Shown here piece by piece: positions 28,219 through 37,241 of a DNA stretch of 64,000 nucleotides; positions within the stretch are counted from its first letter, which is position 1; every line of letters begins with the position of its first letter. The stretch covers positions 248,001-312,000 of the forward strand of contig NZ_VFOU01000004.1 in NCBI RefSeq assembly GCF_006716305.1, written 5' to 3'. This DNA comes from Enteractinococcus coprophilus. GTDB taxonomy: Bacteria; Actinomycetota; Actinomycetes; Actinomycetales; Micrococcaceae. Made by a program: the position numbers and the translations under genes. Under the pieces are notes generated by a model. It was not told the DNA's origin. It saw nothing but the letters and a program-made list of their open reading frames with translations, and searched no databases.

Positions 28219-29240
28219 AGCCGCCCCTTCCGCATGATGACGATAAGAAATACTAGCCCGCCGATCAACTCGACGATGATGGTAACCGCACCCTGGGCGT
28301 AAAAAATATGCCGCAAGACAAAATATGCGCCGGTCAGCAGCACGTATCCCAAGAGGAACGAGATCGGGAAGATTGCCCGGTGGCTGTACGTGTCAGCGAT
28401 GGAATACGCCATGGTGGCAACCAGGAAGCCCAGGAATGTCATGGGACCGACCAGCGAGGTAGTCATCGCCATGAGAATTGAGACCGCGATGAGAACCTTA
28501 ATCAGCTCGGTGCGGTGGTTGAGTCCCAAGTTCGTTGAGACCGCCGACCCCAGCGACAGTGTGTCGAGCCGGCGCGAGTTGAGCCAGAGCCAGGTCACCA
28601 CAACGAGGACGATGGGCACTGCGTAGGGCAGATATTCCGTGCTGGCATTGGAGATGTTGCCCATCAGGCGGGCGGTGAGGATGTCGAATTCATTGGGGTC
28701 GAGCATGCGTTGCATAAAGGTGGTCAGCGAGGCAAGACCAGCCCCCATCACCACACCGACCAAGAGCATGGTGTGAACGTTGGTGAATTTAGACCCCAGC
28801 AGCCAGGTATAGAGCAATGTGGCAAAGGCGACCATCATGGCGACTTGGAAGAAGTATGACACGATACCACGCGTCAAAGTCGCCCCGAGCGCGCCGAAGA
28901 AGAATACGGCTGCCGTGTTGATCAACCCGTAGAGCGCTTCGAACCCCAGGATTGATGGAGTGACAATTCTGTTCGCGGTGACCGTGTGAAAGGCGACCGT
29001 GGCAAATGAGTGAGATAGTGCCACCACTGCGATCACGACAACCGAGATCACGCGTGCTTCTGCGATCTTCCAGAACCCATTGCTGCCCAAGGGCATCGGG
29101 TTGCTATAGACGATGGTTGCGATCGTCAGTCCGACGGCGACGACGATGAGCCCAATGAGCGAGATCAGCCAGCGGCGGCGGTGCTTTGCGTTAATGAAGT
29201 TCGAAGTCGTTTCGACAGGAACGGTCATTGTGTTAGCCAC
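28215..29240 (-). CDS. Siderophore ABC transporter permease 2 (FecCD family, CeuC-like)
   Basis: A FecCD-fold permease of about 341 residues with some nine to ten membrane helices. Seen are GFEALYGLINTAAVFFFGALGA-type segments, the loop LGSAVSTNLGLNHR (coupling helix to the ATPase), and LVGPMTFLGFLVATMAYSIA (the family's GP.xFLGLxxP region). I prefer the GTG at 29240, with AAGGGGG about four bases upstream; the ATG at 29228 is poorly spaced. The gene overlaps permease 1 by eight bases. Two different FecCD permeases forming a heterodimer is the CeuBC/VctDG arrangement for catechol-type siderophores. The siderophore identity is inference. Confidence 0.88.
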   Translation of the reverse strand: MANTMTVPVETTSNFINAKHRRRWLISLIGLIVVAVGLTIATIVYSNPMPLGSNGFWKIAEARVISVVVIAVVALSHSFATVAFHTVTANRIVTPSILGFEALYGLINTAAVFFFGALGATLTRGIVSYFFQVAMMVAFATLLYTWLLGSKFTNVHTMLLVGVVMGAGLASLTTFMQRMLDPNEFDILTARLMGNISNASTEYLPYAVPIVLVVVTWLWLNSRRLDTLSLGSAVSTNLGLNHRTELIKVLIAVSILMAMTTSLVGPMTFLGFLVATMAYSIADTYSHRAIFPISFLLGYVLLTGAYFVLRHIFYAQGAVTIIVELIGGLVFLIVIMRKGRL

Positions 29241-30246
29241 GACGCCCCCTTCTGACGATGAGGTAGACGAATACGGTTGCTCCCAGTACGCCAAGGATCA
29301 TCGACACAGGAATTTCGAAAGGCATGATGATGGTGCGGCCGATGATATCGGTGAGCGTGATGACAACAATGCCGACCATGACGACCCAGGGCAGGTTAGT
29401 CCGAAGATTGTCTCCGCGAAACATCGACACAATGTTGGGGACGACCAGCCCCAAAAACGGTAGAGAGCCTACGACCACTGAGACCACCCCGGTGGTGATG
29501 GCAACAATCGAAATACCAACGATCATCACCGCTCGATAATTCAACCCCACAGAAGTGGCGATCTCTTGGCCTAGCCCGGCGACGGTAAAGCGATCCGCAA
29601 CAAAATACACAATGATTGTGGTAACCGCAACGATCCATAATAATTCGTATCGGCCGCGCGTCACGCCGGTGAACGAACCAGCAAACCAGATGCCCAAGTT
29701 TTGCAACATTTCAGCCTGGAGCGCCACAAACGTCGACACCGCTCCCACAACCGCCCCCAGCATGAGTCCAACGATGGGAACCACCAGCGAAGACTTCAAG
29801 GCCACCCGTTGAAGAAACGCAAAAAAGATGATCGTGCCAATGAGGGCAAACACAATAGCCACCATCATGCGGAGCATGAGCGATGGTTGCGGAATAAAAA
29901 TATAGGTGAGAATCAGGCCCAGTCCGGCCCATTCAATGGTTCCGGTAGTAGAAGGTTCCACGAACCGATTTTGGGTCATCAGCTGCATAATCAGACCGAC
30001 AACCGCCATAGACGCTCCCGACAAGATCAGGGCGAGAGTACGGGGGACGCGAGTGATAAGAAACATCTCGCGTCCGCCCTCGGAGCTGAGATCGTACACT
30101 CCGATAAATAACGAGGCTATGATCAGGCTGAGGGTTACCATCAGCCCGATCAACAGCGGCCAGGTGCGCGACCACAATCCAGGGTTCTTCGATGCACCGA
30201 TGGATGTCACAAGCCCATCGGGGCGGGTAGGGGAAAGTTTAGTCAC
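29233..30246 (-). CDS. Siderophore ABC transporter permease 1 (FecCD family, CeuB-like)
   Basis: 337 residues with multiple membrane helices. Family landmarks include FLITRVPRTLALILSGASMAVVGLIMQ (the conserved RxPR...L.GA.LA.sG...Q motif), NRFVEPSTTGTIEWAGLG, GLGQEIATSVGLNYR and GSLPFLGLVVPNIVSMFRGDNLR. It follows the binding-protein gene by 14 bases and overlaps permease 2. It would form the membrane channel with permease 2 in the cytoplasmic membrane. Confidence 0.92.
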   Translation of the reverse strand: MTKLSPTRPDGLVTSIGASKNPGLWSRTWPLLIGLMVTLSLIIASLFIGVYDLSSEGGREMFLITRVPRTLALILSGASMAVVGLIMQLMTQNRFVEPSTTGTIEWAGLGLILTYIFIPQPSLMLRMMVAIVFALIGTIIFFAFLQRVALKSSLVVPIVGLMLGAVVGAVSTFVALQAEMLQNLGIWFAGSFTGVTRGRYELLWIVAVTTIIVYFVADRFTVAGLGQEIATSVGLNYRAVMIVGISIVAITTGVVSVVVGSLPFLGLVVPNIVSMFRGDNLRTNLPWVVMVGIVVITLTDIIGRTIIMPFEIPVSMILGVLGATVFVYLIVRRGRRG

Positions 30247-30260
30247 GCAGAGCCTTTATA

Positions 30261-31271
30261 TTATTTCGACCACATATCAGCTAACTCATTGAGGACCGTA
30301 GTGTAGTTCTGGATGTCCTCGGCGACGTAGAAGTCAGCTGGCATGTAGTAGATGTTATCGTTTGCAACCGCAGGCACGTCCTGGAGTGCTTCAGATTCCT
30401 CAATCAGTTCTTTCGCGCCGGCAGAAGTACCATCGCCCACTGCAGCATCGCGGTCCATAACGATTAGGAATTCTGGGTTTGCCGAGGCGATTGCTTCAAC
30501 CGAGATGTCATCACCTTGGTGGTCGGTCGAGCCGTCGTCCTCAAGGGCAGGGGTCAGTTCCAGGATGTCATACAGTGGCCCGATCGCGCGACCTGTAGTG
30601 GGAGCAGAGTAGTTGATATCGCCACCAGAGGTAATCAGTCCTGCCACCGTGACTTCTGGATCGTAAGCTTCTTTGGCGCGCTCGAGAGCATCATCAAAGT
30701 CAGTGATGAGCGCTTCGGCGTCGTCTTGATGCCCGAACACTTCTCCAAGCAGCGTGATCTGATCACGGAATTCCTGGTCGATATTGCCGGATTCGACGTC
30801 AATGTCGGTGTCGACAATAGGAACGCCGTCGTCGACCGCGTTAGCAATTGCTTCGCCGTGCTGACTGAAACGCTGTCCGTTGATGACCAGATCCGGTTCG
30901 GCAGCTGTCACCATTTCCATGTTTGGCTCACGGTGGTTGCCGAGATTGAGGATCTCTTCGTTCTGGGTGTATTTCTCCAGCACTTCCATGTCGGCAGGCA
31001 TGAGATCAATCGGAGCCGCGGATAATTCGACGTCCCACTCTCCCAGGGTGCGGAACACACGGTTATCGGTTGCAATAACCGACTGTGGTTCTTCGGGAAC
31101 AGTGTGGGTGGTACCAGCCATGTCGGTTACTTCGACCGTTGAAGCATTGCCTCCAGCGTCACTGGTTTCTTCCGCGCTGCCTGCATCAGGGGAACCACAG
31201 GCGCTTAAACCCAAGGCGCCGACGGCAAATAGTGCGGCAACACGATAGCGTGTCAGTCCAAATTTTTTCAC
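30261..31271 (-). CDS. Siderophore-binding lipoprotein (CeuE/FatB type)
   Basis: The substrate-binding protein of the importer, 336 residues. It starts at GTG 31271 with GGAGA seven bases upstream. It has a lipoprotein signal: basic MKKFGLTRYR, a hydrophobic run, and lipobox LSAC with Cys25 as the acylation site, followed by a Ser/Gly/Glu-rich linker. The mature part has the periplasmic-binding fold type used for Fe-siderophores: VPEEPQSVIATDNRVFRTL, AAEPDLVINGQRF, a long connecting helix and PEFLIVMDRDAAVG. It would be anchored on the outer face of the membrane. It is first in the four-gene operon behind the DtxR-like box. Confidence 0.92.
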   Translation of the reverse strand: MKKFGLTRYRVAALFAVGALGLSACGSPDAGSAEETSDAGGNASTVEVTDMAGTTHTVPEEPQSVIATDNRVFRTLGEWDVELSAAPIDLMPADMEVLEKYTQNEEILNLGNHREPNMEMVTAAEPDLVINGQRFSQHGEAIANAVDDGVPIVDTDIDVESGNIDQEFRDQITLLGEVFGHQDDAEALITDFDDALERAKEAYDPEVTVAGLITSGGDINYSAPTTGRAIGPLYDILELTPALEDDGSTDHQGDDISVEAIASANPEFLIVMDRDAAVGDGTSAGAKELIEESEALQDVPAVANDNIYYMPADFYVAEDIQNYTTVLNELADMWSK

Positions 31272-31747
31272 GTTCAGTCTCCAAATGACAGAGTAAATAA
31301 CAGATTAGCACTCTTATGAACTTAGGTATGCCTAAGCTAACGTTAGATCACTTTACTAAGCCTGCATCAATTAGCGCAAGGTAGCCTGATGTTATTCAGG
31401 TCACATCGTCTTGGTGTGAGCCCTGATCGAGACAACTCCGGGGTGACTAGGCCTTATAACGCCAGTTTGTTTATATGGCCTAGAGGTTGAGGCTTGTCAC
31501 GGTATCGACGTGGCAAAAAGTTGCGTCCAGTTCTCTGAAAGAAACGGGCCACTCTTCTTCTCGCCCGAGACGCTCAGCCGGTTTGCAGTGCCTCGTTAAG
31601 TCGGCAAAGCATTTCAGCACGGGACCAGTCAGCTAAGAGCCCAGGAAAATATCATGTAACACGGAGCAGACTTTCGACATCCGACAGCACTGCCATGTCG
31701 TAGCGCCCGGTACGATTGATAGAAAGATACAGCAGAAAGGCTTCAAG
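31272..31747. other. Intergenic region of 476 bases between divergent genes
   Basis: Apart from the iron box at 31322-31340, I see no gene or repeat. It must hold the promoters of both the siderophore operon and the carboxylate-amine ligase gene. Confidence 0.5.
31322..31340. promoter_or_regulatory. DtxR/IdeR-type iron box
   Basis: TTAGGTATGCCTAAGCTAA matches the 19-bp consensus TTAGGTTAGCCTAACCTAA at 16 positions. It lies about 50 bases upstream of the siderophore-binding protein start, as expected for iron-dependent repression. Confidence 0.85.
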
Positions 31748-32905
31748 GTGCGCTTGGATTTTGCAACGTCTGCCCAATCGACGGTCGGCATCGAATGGGA
31801 ACTTGGACTTGTCGATTCGTCTACCGGGCAATTGCGCCCTGTTGGCCAGGACATTCTGGCCGAACTTCAAGTCCCTTCTGAAGAACCTTTCCAAATTGTC
31901 GGCGAGTTTATGCTCAACACTTTGGAATTGGTCACCGGAGTCTGCCAATCCGTAGACGAAGGTTTAGATCAACTCGCCAGCGCTGGACGATATGTCCTCG
32001 AACTCATCGCGGGTGAGGAGCTGACCTTGTTTTCGCAAGGTACCCATCCTTTTGCCCATCCCTTCGCAGAGCGTATTTCATCGGGTTCTCGCTACCAAAA
32101 GCTACTTGACCGCACCCAATATTGGGGACAGCAAATGCTGATCTATGGGGTTCATGCACATATCGGGTTGGATCATGTCAATAAAGCGATGCCCGCGTTG
32201 AACCATCTCATCAAGTATTATCCGCACATGCTGGCACTGAGCGCGTCGAGTCCGTACTGGGTCGGGTATGACACCGGTTATGCTTCCCAGCGCACCCTGC
32301 TATTTCAGCAGTTGCCGACAAGCGGGCTGCCGTTTCAATTCCATCAGTGGTCCGATTATGAGCGTGTCGTCGAGGATTTGCACACCGTGGGGATGGTCGA
32401 TGATGTCACGGAGATCCGATGGGATATCCGCCCCGTTCCACGTTTTGGCACGGTAGAACAGCGCGTGTGTGATGGCGTGTCTACTCTCCAGCAAGTCGGC
32501 GCTATCACGGCCCTCACGCAGTGTTTAGTTCACGAAGTCGTCGGCGGCGACGTCGATGCGCTGGAACACGTCGATATCTTGCAGCCCTGGTATGTGCAGG
32601 AAAATAAATGGCGCGCTGCCCGATATGGCCTTGATACGATCGCCATAATCGACTCTGATGGCACAGAAATGCTCGTCACTGACCACCTGGAACAGGTATT
32701 GAACCGGATCGAGCCCATTGCGCAGCGATTAGGATGCGCCAACGAACTCCAGTGGGTCGAAGACATGATGCGGGCCAATAATTCAGCAACCAAACAGCGT
32801 GCTCAGACACACTCAAAGTTCGGTGATAAATTATCTCAAGAGCAGCTCACAAGCGTGGTCTTAGGTTCTGCCGCAGAAACCGTAGAGTCCCTCCGTACCT
32901 GGTAG
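31748..32905 (+). CDS. Carboxylate-amine ligase, YbdK/GCS2 family (glutamate-cysteine ligase-like)
   Basis: This 385-residue protein belongs to the GCS2 group: GIEWELGLVD near the N-terminus (glutamate-binding Glu residues), EFMLNTLELVTGVC, YGVHAHIGLDH, ASSPYWVGYDTGYASQR, EIRWDIRPVPRFGTVEQRVCD, and ENKWRAARYGLDT. Relatives have weak glutamate-cysteine ligase activity in vitro, but actinobacteria of this group usually lack glutathione, so the physiological product is open. The start is a GTG with AAGG seven bases upstream. The stop lies inside a hairpin shared with the convergent glutamate symporter gene. Confidence 0.87.
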   Translation: MRLDFATSAQSTVGIEWELGLVDSSTGQLRPVGQDILAELQVPSEEPFQIVGEFMLNTLELVTGVCQSVDEGLDQLASAGRYVLELIAGEELTLFSQGTHPFAHPFAERISSGSRYQKLLDRTQYWGQQMLIYGVHAHIGLDHVNKAMPALNHLIKYYPHMLALSASSPYWVGYDTGYASQRTLLFQQLPTSGLPFQFHQWSDYERVVEDLHTVGMVDDVTEIRWDIRPVPRFGTVEQRVCDGVSTLQQVGAITALTQCLVHEVVGGDVDALEHVDILQPWYVQENKWRAARYGLDTIAIIDSDGTEMLVTDHLEQVLNRIEPIAQRLGCANELQWVEDMMRANNSATKQRAQTHSKFGDKLSQEQLTSVVLGSAAETVESLRTW

Positions 32906-32928
32906 CGCCTAAGGCGTTAGGCGCTACC
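32901..32928. terminator. Bidirectional hairpin containing both stop codons
   Basis: A 12-bp perfect stem (32901-32912 with 32917-32928), loop of 4. The stop of the + gene (32903-32905) lies in one arm. The stop of the - gene (32917-32919) begins the other. Confidence 0.7.
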
Positions 32929-34359
32929 TTCTACAACGAATGTGGATCGCTTGCCAAAGTAGAAGAACCCACTGATCAACGATAAGACGAGTAACACCGC
33001 CATGACGATCAAGAGTGGATACGGACCCAGTTGCGCGATGAATGGGATGGCCGCGGCGGTCACCAATCCCCCACCAAAAAAGGGTTCGAAGACTAGCTGC
33101 TTGTAGCCAAATGATTCATAGGCCGGGCTTTCCTGTTTTGGATCTGCCATGCGCAGAAGGAGCAACCCGGTAGCCGTCACACCCATGGACTGGCCAAAGT
33201 CAGCGATGCCTCGTTCGAACCAGAAGCTTTGGATAAACCGGGGAGCCAGGGCGAACAGCACGAAGACATTCCACAGGATCCCGGCGGCCGCAAGAATCAC
33301 AAACGGACCGAGGTTATTTGCGATCGCGTCGATCGACAGGGTCGCCATCGCTGCAATGATCAACGTATCCAGGGCGAGACCCTGAATGCGTTCCATGGTG
33401 CCGCGGTCAATGAGTGGTGCCAGGCCAGTCTTATCAGCGATCAGCTGCAGGATCACGCCACCGAGCATGGCCAGTGGGAACAACGGAACGTATGCAAAAA
33501 TCTCAATGATGTCGGCCCACAGCCACTGCTCGAGCGCCTGTAAAGCCGACAGCATCCCCTGTCCGATAAGGATCGCTAGAGCGATGATGCCGATGTGCAT
33601 TGTCAGGGTATCGAGTGATTCGGAGCGGATCGTCTGAAGCCCACCAGACGGCAAATCTCGACGATACAGACCAGCTGCGATCTCTGGGTCTCGGTTCGCT
33701 TTGACATCCAAAGTTTTTGAATGGCCTCGACGAGCCGCCCAGTTGACCGCGATGACACCGATGATCACACCCGAAAGGATCCCCACGGTGGCCATCGCTA
33801 AGGCTAGATCGCCGCCTTCTTCAAACCCCATTTCGGTCATGACAGGAGCCATGCCAGCGGCCGTCCCGTGTCCGCCTTCGAAACCGATTTCGATCAGCGC
33901 ACCGAACATTGGAGTCACATTGAACACTGGAACCAGGATGAGGACGGCCAGCAGCATGCCGATGACGTACTGGCCGGCGGCAAATGTGACACCTAGCGAC
34001 AACTGGGGGCCCAGCAGCTTCACAGCGCGTTTCGGGGACGGGATGGGTGAGCCGAGGAATAATGCTGCGAATACTACGCTGATGAGTAAGCCCGGTAGTT
34101 CAGACCAGACGGACAAAACCTCTGAGCCGAAAATGCCGCCTTCGACAAGTGGGTCCCACCCTAGCCATCCGGCGACTCGTCCGAGAACCTGTGGCCCTAG
34201 GATCAGGGCGATGAAGCCTGCAATGAGCGAGACTGGCAGAAAGAGATTCTGGGCGGTCTTGCTGCGGACGCGAACCAGAATACCAATCAGTGCCAGAATC
34301 CCCAGGAGGAGGAGAGCGAGGGCAACCGTAGCTGGTGACAATGACGACCCTTTCATCAT
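32917..34359 (-). CDS. gltS: Sodium/glutamate symporter (GltS family)
   Basis: The 480-residue protein has about twelve membrane helices. It matches GltS by SLIAGFIALILGP, LPGLLISVVFAALFLG, GVTFAAGQYVIGM, and the two re-entrant-type glycine-rich loops EIGFEGGHGTAAGM and FGQSMGVTATGLLLLRM. It takes up glutamate with sodium. An additional C-terminal region has two more hydrophobic spans. It is monocistronic and ends convergently with the YbdK-type ligase gene inside a shared hairpin. Substrate specificity is inferred from the family. Confidence 0.85.
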   Translation of the reverse strand: MMKGSSLSPATVALALLLLGILALIGILVRVRSKTAQNLFLPVSLIAGFIALILGPQVLGRVAGWLGWDPLVEGGIFGSEVLSVWSELPGLLISVVFAALFLGSPIPSPKRAVKLLGPQLSLGVTFAAGQYVIGMLLAVLILVPVFNVTPMFGALIEIGFEGGHGTAAGMAPVMTEMGFEEGGDLALAMATVGILSGVIIGVIAVNWAARRGHSKTLDVKANRDPEIAAGLYRRDLPSGGLQTIRSESLDTLTMHIGIIALAILIGQGMLSALQALEQWLWADIIEIFAYVPLFPLAMLGGVILQLIADKTGLAPLIDRGTMERIQGLALDTLIIAAMATLSIDAIANNLGPFVILAAAGILWNVFVLFALAPRFIQSFWFERGIADFGQSMGVTATGLLLLRMADPKQESPAYESFGYKQLVFEPFFGGGLVTAAAIPFIAQLGPYPLLIVMAVLLVLSLISGFFYFGKRSTFVVEGSA

Positions 34360-34461
34360 GGCAAAGCGTGCACGCCGCTGACAAGTACGTTTATGAGATC
34401 TACCAGTTCATACTACGTGCTGCAATGCTTGAAGGTCGTGCTTATGGCCAACGGGCGTCGG

Positions 34462-35535
34462 TTAGACGCTGACACGTTGCACTGCTTGCGTCGGGTCTGC
34501 TGAGAATGTGAGGTCGGAAGGAGCCACACCATCGGCAACGAGTTGGGCGCCCAGTGCTGCGACCATGGCACCGTTATCGGTACACAGATTCATCGGCGGG
34601 ATGGTCAATCCGATGCCCGCTGCTTGGGTCCGTTCGGTCAGCAGCTGGCGCAGCCGAGAGTTGGCTGCTACTCCCCCGCCTAACAAGATATGGTCGATCC
34701 CGTGTTCCGTTGCTGCAAGGACTGCTTTGTGGGTGATGACATCGGCCACGGCTTCTTGGAAGGAAGCGGCGATGTCGTTGGCCGGGACTTCCATGTCGCG
34801 TAGGGCAAATTGTTCCACTGCCCGTGACACTGCGGTCTTCAACCCAGAAAACGACCAGTTATACCGATCTTTGGCAGGCTCTTGCGCGCTCCCCATGTTT
34901 TTAGGTGCGGTGAGCCCGCGCGGGAATGTGAAAGCTTTCGGATCCCCGTCATGTGCCATCTTATCGATGATCGGACCGCCAGGATACCCAGCCCCGATCA
35001 GGCGCGCGACTTTATCGTAAGCTTCACCTGCCGCGTCATCGATGGTGGAACCCAGCAGTTCGACATCCGAAGTCAACGAATTGATCTTCAGCATTTCGGT
35101 GTGGCCCCCGGAGACCAGTAGTGCTCCGAGTTGATGGACGTTGTGCAGATCTGCGCCCACGTTGTCGAGGAAGCCGACTCCGATGTGGGCGATGAGGTGG
35201 TTGATACCGTATAACGGTTTGCCGGTGGCAACTGCGAGCGCTTTGGCTCCGGCTACTCCCACCATGAGGGCTCCGGCTAGGCCGGGGCCTGCGGTAACGG
35301 CGATCGCATCGACGTCGTCGAGGGTGATGTGTGCTTCGGCCAGTGCGGCATTCAGCACCGGGAGGAATTCGGTGACGTGCGCGCGGGCGGCGATTTCAGG
35401 GATGACTCCGCCGAAGGCGACGTGTTCGTCCATGGATGAGGCGACCTGGTGAGCCAGCAGTCTGGTACCGGAGACAATGCCGATGCCGGTTTCATCGCAT
35501 GAGGTTTCAATCCCTAGAACGATCGGGGATGCCAT
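34462..35535 (-). CDS. tsaD: tRNA N6-adenosine threonylcarbamoyltransferase (TsaD/Gcp)
   Basis: TsaD transfers threonylcarbamoyl to A37 of ANN-decoding tRNAs, with TsaB and TsaE. The ATG at 35535 has AAGGAG four bases upstream and gives 357 residues. The kinase-like fold shows [16 protein letters not shown], the metal-binding [10 protein letters not shown] and [29 protein letters not shown] and [11 protein letters not shown]. It is the last gene of tsaE-tsaB-rimI-tsaD and starts one base after the rimI stop. The neighbours confirm its role. Confidence 0.96.
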   Translation of the reverse strand: MASPIVLGIETSCDETGIGIVSGTRLLAHQVASSMDEHVAFGGVIPEIAARAHVTEFLPVLNAALAEAHITLDDVDAIAVTAGPGLAGALMVGVAGAKALAVATGKPLYGINHLIAHIGVGFLDNVGADLHNVHQLGALLVSGGHTEMLKINSLTSDVELLGSTIDDAAGEAYDKVARLIGAGYPGGPIIDKMAHDGDPKAFTFPRGLTAPKNMGSAQEPAKDRYNWSFSGLKTAVSRAVEQFALRDMEVPANDIAASFQEAVADVITHKAVLAATEHGIDHILLGGGVAANSRLRQLLTERTQAAGIGLTIPPMNLCTDNGAMVAALGAQLVADGVAPSDLTFSADPTQAVQRVSV

Positions 35536-35536
35536 G

Positions 35537-36061
35537 TTACTCCTTGGTCTGCTGATCGATGGATGCTTCTGATCCGCGCAGGGGTTTGCGCATAACCCAC
35601 GCGTCGATGCCGCCAGGATAATACTTGGGCCGGGTGTGGATATGAGTGAATCCGTTGTCGGCATAAAGCTGCTGAGCGGTGCGGTTGTCGGCCCGGACTT
35701 CTAACAGCATGTCCTGGGCTCCCAGGGTGACGGCTGTGCGGATGCACCAGAGCAGCAAGGCTGCGCCCAGTTTTTTGCCGGTGTGGTCTGGGTGGACGCC
35801 GATCGTGGTGATGTCGGCAAAAGGTGGCCCGTACATGACCCCGGCGAAACCGACGATTTGCCCACGGTAGGTGACCACCTGGTAGAAGCTGTGCGCGTTA
35901 ATGGCGACCGAGGCCTGGTATTCGGCTTCAAAGAGCTCCAATGACCAGGCATCTGGGCCAAAGATTAACGCATCCAAGGCGGTGATTTCGGTGAGGTCTT
36001 CGGCGGTCCAGGCACGCTGGGCGTATCCGGGAGGCAGCTGCAGGGGCGCGGGTGGGTTCAT
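35537..36061 (-). CDS. rimI: Ribosomal protein S18 alanine N-acetyltransferase (RimI)
   Basis: A 174-residue GNAT protein: [15 protein letters not shown] near the start, then the acetyl-CoA loop [16 protein letters not shown] (Q/R-x-x-G-x-G/A type), and [19 protein letters not shown] as the family C-terminal signature. The location between tsaB and tsaD, with four-base ATGA overlap at the tsaB stop, is the classic RimI neighbourhood. A short C-terminal extension of polar residues is present. Confidence 0.92.
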   Translation of the reverse strand: MNPPAPLQLPPGYAQRAWTAEDLTEITALDALIFGPDAWSLELFEAEYQASVAINAHSFYQVVTYRGQIVGFAGVMYGPPFADITTIGVHPDHTGKKLGAALLLWCIRTAVTLGAQDMLLEVRADNRTAQQLYADNGFTHIHTRPKYYPGGIDAWVMRKPLRGSEASIDQQTKE

Positions 36062-36732
36062 TTGCGCAGTTGCTTCGGGATTTGAGCGTCGTGGCCGCGC
36101 AGGTAGTGCGGTTCAACCGGCTGCAAACCGCGACCTCGGCGTAGCGCGAGAGTGCCGTAGGCTGCGATGTCTGCGGCGTCGGGCACCGCGTCGGCAAATT
36201 CGGACATACCAAAAAGGTGTTGCGGATACAGACCAGCGCCGGCACCGTAAACGGGCAGCTCGGTGACCTCGGCCGGGTCGGTGACAAAGGGCCAGTGGAG
36301 GCGCTGGGGTTGGCCGCCGATGTTGTCGTAGTGGGCCCAGTAAACCTCTTTGCGTCGCGCATCCGTGGCCACGATGAACTCATTAACCCCGGTGCGAAAG
36401 GCTTCGGGGGCTACTCGGTAGGCCAGCCCGTCGAGGCTGAGCACCCCGTAGGCCGGTATGTTCCAGGTGTGAGCCAGCGTTTGGGCGGTGACGATGCCGG
36501 CGCGCAGCCCGGTGAAAGGGCCGGGTCCGACACCAACAAAGATCCCGTCGAGCATTTCGGGTGCAGTCGGATCAAGCCCGGCCTCGGTGAGCACCTCTTT
36601 GATGAATCCAGCCAGAACTTCCGAGTGATTTCGCTGAGAGTCGGTGGCTCGGTGGGCTACGATCTCGTCATCCCGAGCGATGGCTGCCGAAGCGGTGGCG
36701 GAAGTGTCAAGCGCTAAGAAGATATGGCTCAT
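36058..36732 (-). CDS. tsaB: tRNA threonylcarbamoyladenosine biosynthesis protein TsaB
   Basis: TsaB is the non-catalytic partner of TsaD. The 224-residue protein has the actin-like N-terminal lobe with FLALDTSATASAAIA, RNHSEVLAGFIKEVL, and the conserved VGVGPGPFTGLRAGIVTAQTLA. Its start overlaps the tsaE stop (ATGA) and its stop overlaps the rimI start (ATGA), so all are coupled. Confidence 0.95.
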   Translation of the reverse strand: MSHIFLALDTSATASAAIARDDEIVAHRATDSQRNHSEVLAGFIKEVLTEAGLDPTAPEMLDGIFVGVGPGPFTGLRAGIVTAQTLAHTWNIPAYGVLSLDGLAYRVAPEAFRTGVNEFIVATDARRKEVYWAHYDNIGGQPQRLHWPFVTDPAEVTELPVYGAGAGLYPQHLFGMSEFADAVPDAADIAAYGTLALRRGRGLQPVEPHYLRGHDAQIPKQLRK

Positions 36733-37241
36733 GTCAACTGGATTCCTTCCCAGCGCTGGCCGTGACCGGTGATGATCGCGGTGCGGGGTTCTTCGACTTC
36801 GTCGTCGGAAAAATCGGTGATCAGCTCATCGCTGGTGGCTCCGCGGCGAATCAGCTCAATATCCAGGTAGGCATCGGTGAGCGCTTCGGCGGTGCCGCGA
36901 CCCCATTCCACCACGACCACCGAATCATCCAGCCAGGATTCCAGATCTAGGCTGGCCAGTTCATCAGCACTGGTGATCCGGTAGGCATCGACGTGGACCA
37001 AGTTGAGACCGTCACCCGGATGCTTGTGGTGGCGGGCCAGCACGAAGGTCGGTGAGGTAATGGACGCGGTGATCCCCAGGGCACTGGCCAGCCCCTGGGT
37101 GAACGTGGTTTTCCCAGCTCCCAGTTCGCCAGTGAGAATCATGACGTCGCCTGCATGCAACTGGTGAGCAACAGAACGTGCCAGGCGGTGGGTGGCGGCC
37201 ACGTCTGTAAGTTCAATTTCTGTGCGCACGGCTACACCCAC
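36729..37241 (-). CDS. tsaE: tRNA threonylcarbamoyladenosine biosynthesis ATPase TsaE
   Basis: TsaE is the small ATPase of the t6A complex. The 170-residue protein has Walker A ELGAGKTTFTQGLASALG, SPTFVLARHH, HVDAYRITSADELASLDLESWLDDSVVVVEWG and a C-terminal acidic tail. The start could be GTG 37241, which overlaps the alr end by 10 bases, or GTG 37229; no ribosome site decides it. Confidence 0.94.
   Translation of the reverse strand: MGVAVRTEIELTDVAATHRLARSVAHQLHAGDVMILTGELGAGKTTFTQGLASALGITASITSPTFVLARHHKHPGDGLNLVHVDAYRITSADELASLDLESWLDDSVVVVEWGRGTAEALTDAYLDIELIRRGATSDELITDFSDDEVEEPRTAIITGHGQRWEGIQLT

Noticed and set aside
31748-32905. Mycothiol or ergothioneine-specific ligase assignment
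   Set aside because: The sequence fits the general YbdK/GCS2 group. No egt or msh genes are nearby to support a specific pathway.
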